Shown: positions 12,101 to 22,162 of the stretch, piece by piece
Numbering within the stretch: position 1 is the first letter of the stretch
Layout: every line of letters starts with the position of its first letter
Translations under genes and position numbers: made by a program
Source of the DNA: Carettochelys insculpta
Taxonomy: Eukaryota > Chordata > Testudines > Carettochelyidae
Assembly: GCF_033958435.1 (NCBI RefSeq)
Contig: NC_134147.1
Coordinates: 44,696,001 to 44,760,000 of the forward strand
Reading direction: 5' to 3'
Length of the DNA: 64,000 nt
The notes under the pieces: model-generated
What the model was told of the DNA's origin: nothing
The model's input: only the letters and a program-made list of their open reading frames with translations
Databases searched by the model: none

Positions 12101-13474
12101 ATGGATTTTTGCCATCTCTTGCTCATAGGATCATTTTCCATTTATGAATTAAAACACTAATGCGTAGCATTTTTCTTCTGCAAAGCCATCTTGAATTGCA
12201 TGTGTCAATGCTCTGGGAGAGAGCAGCCAATCCAAACACTCCAAAATCCGAGCAGAGGATACCAAGTGAAATCCCTCAATCTGATTCCATCCATGCAGCT
12301 TCAATTTCATTCTGGGCCTGAGCCAATTTCTGAAGGAGTAAAATGTCTGTTTCTAGTTCAGCGGCAGCAGCCTTTTGAGAATTTAACCCAACATGGTAAA
12401 TGCAGCTGGTCAAATTACAGCCATCAAATAATTTATGTGATGATTTGTCTGTTTTCAGCAAGGTCCCCCTCCCCCCCACCCGCACTCCATCATTCATCCA
12501 ACTTATGTGGCGGGTGAGTGTTTTATACATTCAAGCAATTATACAAAATTCACAACCTTTTAAAAATATTTTTTGAAAATGTTGGGTGAAATACCTGCAA
12601 ATTATGTTTGATTATTCACCAGCTCTAATGGCCAAAAATTAGCAAGAATTGCTGATACAGCTAGACACCAATTATTTGCAGACAGAGCCTTGCAGGATTG
12701 AATTGCCATCAGTTTCGATCTTAAACTCTGCATTTGATTCTCACAACCACTGGGCCTATTAGACAGCTCCGCTGAGCTCCTTGCATATACAGATGTTAAA
12801 TGGCAGTATTCAGCTGTGTGAATCATGGTCATTTCTGTTTGGAAGGACTTGTGTGAACATTTTCTTCTGTTTTGGTTCACAGTGTTTGCTTGGCATTCAA
12901 GGTTCCTACAGCCTACAACTGACCGAACCCAAAGCTCTGTCAAAACCTGGCCCAAACTGGCTTTGAGCTATGCTTATATCCCTGCAAATTTTTCAGTGCA
13001 TGCGGTCAGTCTGGGGACTCGGACTGGACTTTGGAAATGAGGTGATTTGCACAAAAGTTCATTTGTGAACTCAAGCTCAGAATTAACTGAGGAAATCTCC
13101 TCAGACATGTCATTGCAGGCTCAGTCATGTGTGCTGGGAGGAAAACATAACAGCTCTTATTGAAAACCAGAGTGCACCATTGATAGCTCACCTCGGGGAA
13201 GAGGCGGTACAGAGCAGCAGTGACTGCTGGGAAAGTTCCAGGAGGTAACCTGCCATTAGACATCCCAGGGGTGCAGGCAGTGAGAGAGGGCACACGGGTG
13301 GTAGATGTCAGTGGCAGAGAGGAAATGCCTCTCCTGAGACTTAGCACTCAACCCCTCTGCTCTTCTCTTCCCTATTCTGACCACTCCTGAAGGGTCCCAC
13401 GGCAGGTGGTTGCAGCTTGCAGACTGATGGCTTCTGTGGCAGTATAAGAGTTACATTGTAAAAATCACACTATG
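9161..13474. other. Intergenic DNA, nothing recognised
   Basis: AT-rich non-coding DNA. Visible low-complexity parts are a T/TTTTG run at about 11154-11180 and a C-run near 12467-12481. No conserved exon, tRNA or full-length repeat was recognised on either strand. Confidence 0.5.
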
Positions 13475-13477
13475 GTA

Positions 13478-13661
13478 CAATAACAAAGGGTCCTGTGGCA
13501 CCTTATAGACTAACAGAAAAGTTTTGAGCATGAGCTTTCATGAGCACAGACTGTGTTCACGAAAGCTCATGCTCAAAACTTTTCTGTCAGTCTATAAGGT
13601 GCCACAGGACCCTTCGTTGCCTGTTACAGATCCAGACTAACACGGCTACCCCTCCGATACT
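13478..13661. repeat. Hairpin repeat, Penelope-like tail family
   Basis: An inverted repeat of roughly 60 bp per arm: the left arm (about 13485-13545) reads GGTGCCACAGGACCCTT in reverse, and the right arm (about 13553-13615) reads the same block forward. A single-copy tail on the right includes CAGACTAACACGGCTACCCC, a sequence very common in reptile genomes at the ends of these elements. Head-to-head duplication of a terminal segment is a known feature of Penelope-like retroelements, but the family name is my inference. No coding part is present. Confidence 0.6.
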
Positions 13662-13699
13662 TGGCACTATGATACAATATTGCATCTGAGCTCAAGAAG

Positions 13700-14072
13700 G
13701 GGAAGTTACGTTGATGCTGTGTGTAGGAATGTCGGGTGGGTTTGGATGAAGCCAGGTGTGCCTGGGAAAGCAGGAACCAGAGCAGTAGGTGCTAGACGGT
13801 AACTAATTAAGGTAACCAGAGAGTCATAAACAGAAGACTGCTGAAGGTGATATGCAAATGAAGATACATGACTGGTCTCAGGGGCTACGTGGGGTGGGTG
13901 TGTGTCTGGTTTTTCTTTGTTTATTAACTTGCCTTCTTTTGTCTGTATAAATTGAGAGACCTGAGCCCAAGGTGGGGGGCTCACCTTTTTCTGAATGTAT
14001 TAGCAGAGCAGCTTTGCTAATAAACAGAGTGGTCTGACAAATTGTGAGGAGTCTAACTTTGACACTTCCTTA
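13700..14072 (+). mobile_element. Possible LTR with TATA box and poly(A) signal
   Basis: On + there is TATAAA at 13946-13951, and 73 bases downstream of its start AATAAA at 14019-14024, followed by a U5-like stretch ending near TTTGACA at 14072. This spacing matches the U3-R-U5 plan of an LTR. The left boundary and a target duplication could not be found, so the call is weaker than the three LTRs with duplications. No coding sequence is attached. Confidence 0.45.
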
Positions 14073-15836
14073 CCTCACCTCCCACTTCTCTCCCCGCGAA
14101 ATGGATCTGCTAGCTTACGAAGGCTTCAGAGTATATGTAACACATAAAATCAGCTTAGCGATAGTGATGAAGAACATGTAAACCAGAGAAGGGCTGCGCC
14201 ATGATATTTAATGTTGTATTCAGCAGAGCAACTGACTTGCCCTTGCTATCAAGTTTTTTGCAAATAAATCTCTGACAAACTTCAGGGTTTATCAACAAAC
14301 CCGTGTGACTGACAATTTTTATTTCCAAATTCAGGGCTTTTAATTAAGCATCCCTGCATCTCCAGCCTTAGAATCTGGCATGCAGTGGAAAACATTCTCC
14401 ATTTTATTTAGAAAGAAATTTTAGAAAAGTGGGCTTTTTTTCCAAATGTCATTTGCTACGTTTGGATTCAGGACTTGGCTGCAACAGGTGAGTGGAGAGA
14501 AGAGGGCGAGAGTGGGGAGGGATGGGGTGGTGGGGAGAAGGTGGGGCCTGGACAGAAAAGGGATTGCGTGTGGGCAGGGGAGTTTGCCTCCTTAAGCAGC
14601 GGTTCAGCCCACCGCCTATGAGAGGGCATGCTGTTACATCTCTCTGGACGGCACTGTGCCACCCTCTTGGGATCTGGCCAACTCTCCACATTCCTCCCTA
14701 CCTTCTTTGGTGTGAGTTTGTGCCACTGGGGTACAAGGCAGAAGCAGTCCTGGTGCTCTTCCTGGACAAGTCTGCAACAAGCTTGGAGGTACCTGTTTTT
14801 GGCATCAGGTGAGGGGAGAAAGAAAGTTACCCACATAACATGCACAGACAAGGCACCATCTTGCTTTTTCAAAAGTGTCACCTGCTTGCCGGTCATCCAG
14901 CCAGGTCCCCCAACCAGCTCCTTAGCTTGTAACTTAGCAGTGATTGCTGTTTCCCTTAAATCATCTGAAGTCAAATGTACCGTTCTCCAGAGCCTGAGAG
15001 AAGCCTATGCCCCTTCTGAAACACTGAGGGCAAAGCTCTGAGCACAAGTAACAGGCCTGTCAGAAGCACAGGGAACCGCGGAAGCTATGCATGGATGGGT
15101 TTGGTGCAATGCACATTGCTTGAATGCCTCTGGAAATACTGTCGGGCCAGGGGATTTCAGAACCCAGCCACATTCTTTAGCTGCTTTGTACAAAGTCTAC
15201 GTTTTTTCTTACACTTACGTTCCCACGCGTTTGCGTCACAGTTAGAATTATTTGGCTAACGTGAGTTTATTACTAGGCCTGACCTGATCATCTGTTAATT
15301 GTACCAGACTTCAAGCAGAGGACAGGCTTTGGCTGTCACCTTCCTGGCCATACACTGAGAAATCCTTTAGTCCCTGTGATGCTACAGGACTCTTCATTGT
15401 TCTCACCCAACTTGCTTCTCTAAGTGTCTCATCTGTGAGGGCTCAGGGTTTTGCTTGGAGCAAGGAGTTCATTGCATATTTATCACCGTAGCACTTTACT
15501 GCCAAAGGTACACCAGCAGGACAGGAAGTCTCATATACAGTGGCTGCAGGACTTGCAAACAAGGAGCAGCATTCAGCACCACTTGCTATGGGGCTTTAAT
15601 TACTGAATCACGGGAGGCTAACCTGAAAGTGAGATGTAACAACAAACTACTTTGAGGAAGAGCTTGTTTTCAGGCTAGTGAAGGCCACACTGTCCCATGC
15701 ACTTCATATGACATATTTTTACTTCATTTGGTTCTTTAAAAGAGTCCAAAGAAATGAAAGAAAGGGAAAGCAAATTTAAAAGGTCCTGCTTACATTATAA
15801 AGATGACTGCACCATCTTTTCATCTGTGGGTGTCAG
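14073..15836. other. Intergenic DNA, nothing recognised
   Basis: No exon or full-length repeat was identified. A G-rich stretch lies at 14487-14560. A fragment at 15375-15405 weakly resembles the 'ccacaggactcttcgttg' tail of the hairpin family but is too short to call. Confidence 0.5.
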
Positions 15837-16075
15837 TAAAGCCTGGTGGGCAGAGCATTGAACTGGGTTGCAGGAGACCAGTTGTCGATTCCTAGTTCTT
15901 CCACTGCCTGCTGGTGACCTTGAGCAAGTCACTTCGCTGCCTGTGCCTCAATTTCCCCACCTGTAAAATGGGAATAATGATACTGCCCCCCCCACCTCAG
16001 TTTTGTAAAGTGCTTTGAGCTCTAATCATGACAGGGCCTTTATAGACGTTAGGTATTATCATCATCATTACAGCA
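15837..16075 (+). repeat. MIR-type SINE (ancient amniote)
   Basis: A tRNA-derived head begins at about 15840 (A-box-like GGTGGGCAGAGCA, B-box-like GTCGATTCC near 15884). It is followed by the core and by the MIR signature CTGTGCCTCAATTTCCCC with CTGTAAAATGGGAATAATGA (about 15939-15980). Head, core and tail are all present in order on +. MIR elements are shared by amniotes and are long inactive. No sign of exaptation is visible. Confidence 0.85.
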
Positions 16076-17737
16076 GCTCCAGGATACAGGCCTGATCCTA
16101 AGCTGGTATCAGTTAGTAGAGTGCTGAAGCCAATGACACTACACCTGTTCACAGCTGCTGAGGATCTGATCGGACAAGCCTAAATCAAACTCCTATTAAA
16201 CTTCTTCCAACATCTTGCACGGTCTGCACATCCTTCTGACTCAGGAGAAGCTCACCAGAGAGCAGCACTGCATGATTATGTGTGTTGTACAGAAAACACT
16301 GTCCTTAAGAAATGTGATGGTTGAACCACTGTGTAACCATAGTACACGGTTCATGTTGTGCAAAAGACGAACATCCAGCGTGCAGGCACAAAAATCCCTT
16401 TGGAAAGTCAAATAACCACCATTTTGAAGAAGTCCTAAACATGCTGGGGCCCAATTCTTGAGATCACAGCTCAGGTTTCCTCCAGTGTCCAAGCAAATTA
16501 AAAGTATGGCAGGACTCGGCAACAAGATGCAAGATGGAGGAAAAATGCACAGCTGAACTCACCAACTTCTGCCTCCCATTTCTGGATGAGTCAATATTGC
16601 AAAACTACTTGGGAGAATTAATTGTTGAGAAACACGACAATAAATCCCAGGTAGATGAAAATGACTTTCATCATGAAAAAGGCAGCATATCGGTCCCTGC
16701 ATGGACACTGGTGACATTGTTAAACTACTCGAATTGCAAGAAACTAAGCTGAAGAATGAAATTAACTAAAGATCAGGCAAAGAAAATAGAGAGCTAAGTA
16801 GGAACCAGTGACAAGGCTCTGAAGCAGTGAGCGAAACCCAGAGAGATGAAATGCACAGGGGTTTTTGCAAGAGCTGAACAGCTAAACCAAGGGAAATTTT
16901 CCAGTTGTAAAGACCTCCATCTGAACGTTTGTCCGCCCCAGAGAGAATACCATGCTGTGGTGACTGTGTGCATTAAATCTCTTCAGAGCTGAGGTTTTGT
17001 TCACTGTAAAAGTAAAAGGTCCATTGCTCATAGAAACTATTTTTCTTCCATGTGACCTGGACCCATCTTTATGAAAGATTACACAGCCAGAACAACTCTG
17101 GTGTGACACAAGCAGGTTAAAAGTGGAGAGCGCTCATTAGCAATCCCAAATCTGATTGTGTGGTTTATATCAAGCAAGTCTTGTCAGCAGCAGGATTTCC
17201 ATTTAATCATCCTAGTCACTCAAACACCATGTTGAATAACTTGCAAAGCATCTAGAACACTCCAAGAGGAGATTTGTCACTCAGCTATTGCCAGAGAAGC
17301 CAAAAACTTTGCTAAAGAAATGCCTTGAGAATTGATTTTCCAGCTGAAGAGGCAGGTAAAGATTTCTTTCAGCAGAATGTACAGCAGAAAACAGGCTCAG
17401 GAGCGGCTGCTGTTTTTCATTCAGCTCAGAACTCTGGAGGCTTTAAAGCATTTGAAGTTGCAAGCGTTATTTAAACACAAATAAAAAGGCTGCCTATTTG
17501 GATTAAGGTTTATTTCTTTAATCAGGATTGCACACTGGTGCACAGACTGAATCCTAGACCACCTGAGCTGACTTTGATGCACAACTGAAAGACTGGTGGC
17601 ATGGGAGAGGGTAAATTTAAGCTACCTTTATGCCCCCGCAGCTCTGGGACTGACTGGCATAGGTTTGGGAATGCTCCGATTCACCCCCATCTTGCTCATG
17701 ACTCCAAAAGGCCACACCATCAGATACCGATTGCTGG
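16076..17737. other. Intergenic DNA, nothing recognised
   Basis: No gene or repeat recognised with confidence. A 72-codon frame at 16534-16752 (+) has no recognisable domain, splice signals or conserved motif. Confidence 0.5.
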
Positions 17738-17860
17738 GACATGAGAGTGTTCCAGCCATATTGACTCTGACCAAAGGTCCACCTAGCCCAGGGGCCTGTC
17801 TTCCAACAGTGGCCACTGCCAGGTGCTTCACAGGGAATGAACAGAACAGATAAGCATCAA
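17738..17860 (-). mobile_element. CR1 LINE 3' end, left part of an interrupted copy
   Basis: On the minus strand this is the CR1 3' end: blocks corresponding to GGTCAGAGTCAATATGGC and TGGACCTTTGGTCAGAG are read from right to left. The copy is cut at 17860 by the Harbinger insertion and appears to resume at 21588 with GTGATCCA, as other CR1 copies do at this point (for example 'aggtgatccattcc' near 27950). Confidence 0.75.
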
Positions 17861-17928
17861 GGCTGCCTCTATACTACAAAATAACTTTGAAGTTAACTTC
17901 TCAGTAAGGGGCTACTTCGAAGTAGCCA
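17861..17928 (+). repeat. Left Harbinger terminal and subterminal repeats
   Basis: The outer ~26 bp pair with the right end. The palindrome GCTACTTCGAAGTAG at 17911-17925 recurs exactly at 54842-54856 in the MITE. Such subterminal repeats are plausible binding sites for the element's Myb-like protein or transposase (inference). Confidence 0.8.
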
Positions 17929-18272
17929 GCAGAGCATCTACACACACTTTTCTTTCCTTCAAGGTTAACTTCCAAGTAAGGGAGGCTAACTTCGAAGTCA
18001 CTACTCCATTCCCGGGGGGGGCGTAGACGTTCTGCACTCACGACTTCAAAGAAAGGGATCCGCCCACTGTGGTGGCAGCCCTCCTGGAGTGCTAAGACAC
18101 TCTGGCCAGCCCAGGCAGAGCTCTGTGCTCCCTGCCAGCCACCTGACAGGAACCAGCTCCCCAGCAACCCCAGGTAGGAAGCTGAGAGCATGCCACAAGT
18201 AGGGGCAGCATGAGCTCCCACTCGAACTGCCTTGCTCAAGGCTCCAGCTAGCGCCCGCACTGTCTGGCCAAC

Positions 18273-19569
18273 ATGGCAACACGACAGGAGCCTCCTGTCT
18301 CCCCGGAGGGCCCAGAAAAGGAGTCTGAGGGCTGGCAGCTCCTGGGCAAGGGGCGTGCCAGGGGGGGACCCTCCTGGACTGAGGCAGCTGAAGCACCTCC
18401 TCGCTCTATGAAGGGAGGAGGAGGTACTTTGCCAAACCAGCGCACAGCAGCAGAACGCAGAGACCTATGACAGGCTGCCCAGCGGGCTCGCTGGCCTAGG
18501 CCACCCCGACCGCGCCGGGAGCAGCGCCTGGATCAGGGTGAAGGAGCTGAGGCAGGCCTATTGCAAAGTCCGTCACGCTGCCAGCCGGTCGGGGGCATGG
18601 CGTGCGCACTGCCCCCACTACAGGGAGCCGCATGGGCTCCTGGGGCTGAGGGAGGTGGCTGCCCCGGAGCACCTGGTGGATACTGCTGGCCCCCCTCCCC
18701 CTCCCACGGACACTGACGAGGAGGCGGGCCCCTCCAGCACCACCAGCCCCCCTTGTGGGGACCAGCCTAGCAAGACTGAGGGCGATGACGAGAGCTCCAG
18801 TGATGGGACCCTCATCATTGCCCTCCCCTCCGGGACACCCAGTTGCGCCTTGTCCACCTGAGCCTTGCCCGAGCTCCTGGAGGTTGTAGCCGGTAGGTAC
18901 AGGGTGAATAGGATGTCACAGAGCCTGGGGATGGGCAACCCCCCCAGGAACAGCCCCACAGTCCACACACCCAGGGAAAGACGGGGGGCACCGATCAAGG
19001 CCCGACCCTCACCAAGCAGGAGCCCGTCGGCACCCACGGGGCCCACAGGCCATTGGACAGCAGTGGAGCCAGGGGGACAAGCAGAGTGGGGGCCCTGGCC
19101 CCCGGGTTTGGGACCTAGCACTCATGGGCTGTCCCCGTGTCACCTTCAGCACAAGTCCGTCATAAGGCAGCTGCCACAGCCCAGTTGAACAGGCCGCAGC
19201 CAGAGGGGATTGGGCGGCTGTCCCAACACCCCAGCCAGCATCCCCACGTGGCTGTGGCTGGGCCACACCAAGACGGCGCTGGAGGACGAGGAGGCGGCTG
19301 CCAAGCAGGTGGCGATGCAGGAGACGGCCGGCATGCTCCGGGGCTGGCTAGCAATGGAGCGGGAGATGTTGGTGTGGCTGGCTGGCAACCTGGACACCCT
19401 GGATCAGGCCTTGGTCACTCGGCTCGCCCAACCTCCTGCCCCCTCGCCAGCCCGGTCTGCAGCCACCCCACACACAGCCGCCCCTCCAGCAGCCACCACC
19501 CCCAAAGGTGCCCCCCCAAAGGCACCCAGCACATGGTGGACTTGTCCCCAGCCATGTGCATTGAGCTAG
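18273..19569 (+). pseudogene. Harbinger Myb/SANT-like DNA-binding protein, broken
   Basis: The second protein of vertebrate PIF-Harbinger elements, a Myb/SANT-type DNA-binding partner that brings transposase to the ends and the nucleus. An ATG at 18273 opens a frame with the SANT start (PSWTEA near residue 35) that is lost by frameshift before 18470. The domain resumes in another frame at 18510-18600 (VKELRQAYCKVRHAASRSG), the typical end of this Myb-like domain. An acidic Pro/Ser linker follows to a stop at 18859-18861. In the same frame, 19210-19569 encodes a Glu/Ala-rich, probably coiled-coil tail (EREMLVWLAGNLDTLDQAL). A possible intron runs from GTAGGTAC at 18893 to CAG at 19149. It cannot be translated whole. 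Confidence 0.72.
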
Positions 19570-20109
19570 CTCAGTGGCTCCTGGCTGGGGCGGGTGCACT
19601 TGGCCCAGCCACAGTGGCCCCTCTGCACACCCTGCAGAGGCCAAGCCCGTGGCAACCCCCACCTCACCCCTATCTCCCCGTGGTCCTCGCCCTGTTGCAG
19701 CCCTGCATGGGTCCCTGGACCCAGGGTGGTAGAGGCAGCCGCAGCCACTACAGTTCCCAGCCCTCCATGCCTCTGGGCAATTCAGCCCTCTTCCATCCTA
19801 ACCCCCTCCAAGTTCAAGCCTCCACCCCCAGACCCCCTCCTCTCCTCTGTGGAAAGAGTCCTCCCGTGCACTGTACATAGTTCGACATGTTCTGTTTTGT
19901 TTGCTCCAATATATTTATTCCCCAACAGACATGTCTGTTGTTCCCACCCTAACCCCGAGTCCCTGGCGCATGGTGGGAGAGTGGTGGTGGGTGGCAGCAG
20001 GATGGGGTGCGTTTGGTGGGGGAATGAGAGGGATGGGGGGGGTCTGTGGTGCAGAGTGTGGCTGGGAGGGTCAGGGCCAGCCTTGGGCAAAGGCCTGGCA
20101 CTAGGGCTT

Positions 20110-21304
20110 CCCAGACCCTGACCCCCATCCCTCTGTGCCTGGCGGCATGGGACAGCCGGCGGCTGTTCATACCTGGCCCCCAAGTCCGCAGCCCAGGCCT
20201 GGACGAAGGGCTCCTGGCTACCCTCCACAAGACTGAGAGCACAGCATGTGGCGACCACCACAGGGATGTTTGGGAGGCTGCGAAACTTCCCCTTCAAGCC
20301 TCCCAAACGCCTGCTCTACTGTGCCCCTGGTGTGGTTGAGGCAGCTGTTAAGGTGTCCTGGGCCATGGTGGTGTGTCCAGTATAGGGCTGCATGAGCCAT
20401 GGATACCGTGGGTACGTGGAGTCAGCCACACTGCAGGGGGGGGGCATCATGATGTCCCTGAGTGGGAGTTCCCGACGGGGAACATACATGCCCTCCTGCA
20501 GCTGGCATCCCAGCCCCGAATTCTGGAACAACTGGGTGTCATGGGCCCTGCCTGGCCACCCCACACACACATGCAGGAAATGGCCCCTTGCATCCACCAG
20601 GGCCTGGAGTAACACTGAGTGTTACCCCTTCCTGTTAATGTAGATGCCCCCACTGTGGTCCAGGGCCTGGATCATGATGTGCACTCTGTCGAGGGCTCCA
20701 AAACAAGTCGGGAACCCCAGCTCTGAGAACCCAGCAAGGGTGGTGTCCAGGTCCCCAAGGGTGATGACACATTGCAGGAGCACCATGTTGATGGCTCAGA
20801 CAACCTGCGTGGGGGGGAGGAAGACACATCCATGAACACCAGACCTGGTGGCCCCGCTTCCCTTTGCCCCCTCCCCACCAGGGCCACCTCTCCCTCACCC
20901 TTTCCCCCTTCCCTCCTCCCCACCAGGGACCCCCTTCCCTTTCCCCACTCCTCACCAGGGTCCCCCTTCCCCTTGCCCAGTAGCCCCCTCCCCAGGGTGG
21001 GTCTGTGGTGGGGGCCAGGCTTCTCTCCGACAGCAGTCTTGCTGACTCAGACTTGGTGGTTGATGTACCAGTGGCTGTCAGGGGTGGCCAACCTCCACAG
21101 CGCGATGGCCACCCTCTTCTGCCCTGGAAGCGCTGGCCGCTTCTGGGTGTCCTGGTGCTGGAGGACTGGGGCAAGCCAGCGGCAGAGCTCCTCGAATGTC
21201 TGCTGGGTCATTCTGAAGTTCCTGGCAGGCTGGCCATGGTGCTGAGCAGGTCCTCCTTGGGGAGCATCTGAGCAGGCGTTGCGTGCAGCTCTGCTCCTTG
21301 GCAT
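20110..21304 (-). pseudogene. PIF-Harbinger DDE transposase, broken (HARBI1-like)
   Basis: Minus-strand nuclease that would cut and paste the element. The first exon (21304-~21010) has an N-terminal helix-turn-helix region with FRMTQQTFEELCRWLAPVL and KRVAIALWRLATPDS. After an intron-like CT-rich gap, coding resumes at 20808 and reads ITLGDLDTT, then GALDRVHI (first catalytic Asp), VGWPGRAHDTQLF (second Asp), the YPWLMQPYTGH motif and, after a frameshift, GTVEQAFGRL (catalytic Glu), then FRSLPNIPVVVATCCAL. All three DDE positions are present. In-frame stops interrupt the second exon twice (a TGA just after its start and a TAA after INRKG), and at least two frameshifts lie between 20250 and 20360. 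The protein is therefore dead. A minus-strand AATAAA lies at 19919-19914. Confidence 0.85.
20809..21000 (-). repeat. Low-complexity intron-like insert in the transposase
   Basis: On + this is a CCTCCCCACCAGGG-type C-rich repeat with several irregular units. On the coding (-) strand it ends in a C-run followed by ACGCAG, a good splice acceptor, immediately before the transposase frame resumes. The simplest reading is an intron whose interior has expanded as a minisatellite. The donor could not be fixed precisely. Confidence 0.55.
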
Positions 21305-21558
21305 ACGGTCTGCCCTGCTGTGTGCAGCCTGGCAGCCTTAAGCACATGCTGGGAGAAGCCCTTTAAGGAGCCAGCTGTCTGCGAGCCCGGAAGGGCTTGT
21401 TGGCCATGTGACCTCTGCCTCCATCATTTCCTGGCCCCTTACTTTGAAGTAGGGGCTATTGGTGCGTAGATGCTTCACTTCGCAGTACAGGGAGCCTACC
21501 TTGAAGTAAGGGAGGGCTGCTTTTGAGTGTAGACACTCTGCTTTGAAGTAAGCAACTC

Positions 21559-21587
21559 CGCAGTTATTTTGTGGTGTAGACGTAGCC
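21559..21587 (-). repeat. Right Harbinger terminal inverted repeat
   Basis: Reads GGCTACGTCTACACCACAAA on the minus strand from 21587 inward and pairs with the left end at 17861. The terminal GGCTACGTCTACAC is identical to the left end of the MITE at 54167. Confidence 0.85.
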
Positions 21588-21640
21588 CAAGTGATCCAGT
21601 GGTCCATCTTCCCTGACCACCAGGCTAGGAGCCAGAATTG
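21588..21640 (-). mobile_element. CR1 LINE fragment, right part of an interrupted copy
   Basis: After the duplicated CAA the sequence continues GTGATCCA, the CR1 sequence expected just internal to 17858. Similarity fades within about 50 bases, so the right limit is uncertain. Confidence 0.5.
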
Positions 21641-21985
21641 GGTGGTGAAGTAGAAGCGGGGAGAATCCCCAGGAGGCCTGATGCAACACCAAGCATCTCA
21701 AGTGGGGGCTGGCCTGGAGCCAGTGAAGAACAGAGAGCCTTTTCTTTACCTTCACTGCCAGAAGAACAACACCGAGGCCCTGAATGGCACTACTGTAGCT
21801 CCCTTTTTCCTTCTGCTTTTAACTTTCTGTATTTCACAGGCTGTGATTTATATGAGAAGGGGGAACACAACAAAAGCTGTTTTCAAACGAGAAGCCAGCT
21901 CCTGCCCTAAACATGGAAGGATTCCCTTCCCACCTATTACTCCAAGAAGCGGCAATAATTAAGACACGCACACACACACTAGCGC

Positions 21986-22162
21986 CAGTGTTCTCTATAA
22001 ACTGAGCACTTGGGCAGTCCCCCAGGAGAGATTTAGGTGCAGCCTGGTTGATTAGCAGAACGCCAGCAGCCTGTATTTCTATTGGTGGTGCACCTCTGCA
22101 CCTGCCTTGGTGAACATAAAATGTATTCTGTCCTTGAATGGAAAAAAGTAGAGGGAACACTG
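21986..22162. mobile_element. Short hAT-like MITE
   Basis: The ends are inverted: CAGTGTTCTCT on the left and, reversed, CAGTGTTCCCTCTACTTTT on the right, a terminus I associate with a common turtle repeat. The 177-bp interior includes 'ggtggtgcacctctgcacct'. The flanking 8 bp match only at about half their positions, so no clear target duplication survives. Confidence 0.5.

Larger units (their letters stand above)
17861..21587. mobile_element. PIF-Harbinger DNA transposon, decayed autonomous copy
   Basis: A 3,727-bp element flanked on both sides by CAA (17858-17860 and 21588-21590), a 3-bp target duplication as expected for PIF-Harbinger. Its ends are inverted repeats: left GGCTGCCTCTATACTACAAA, right (reversed) GGCTACGTCTACACCACAAA, continuing into AATAACT on both sides. 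Subterminal copies of an ACTTCGAAGT-like motif lie inside both ends. It carries two convergent genes, a Myb/SANT-like one on + and a DDE transposase on -, both broken. The interior is strikingly GC-rich compared with its surroundings. It sits inside an older CR1. Confidence 0.88.

Noticed and set aside
16534..16752. 72-codon frame beginning MEEKCTAEL on +
   Set aside because: Plausible composition, but no recognisable domain, no neighbours and no splice support.
19137..20306. Long Pro-rich frames on + and - inside the Harbinger element
   Set aside because: Shadow frames of the GC-rich pseudogenes. Only parts aligning with the Myb-like and transposase families were kept.
18000..21400. GC-rich block considered as a gene-associated CpG island
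   Set aside because: Bounded exactly by transposon ends and target duplications; its GC content belongs to the mobile element.
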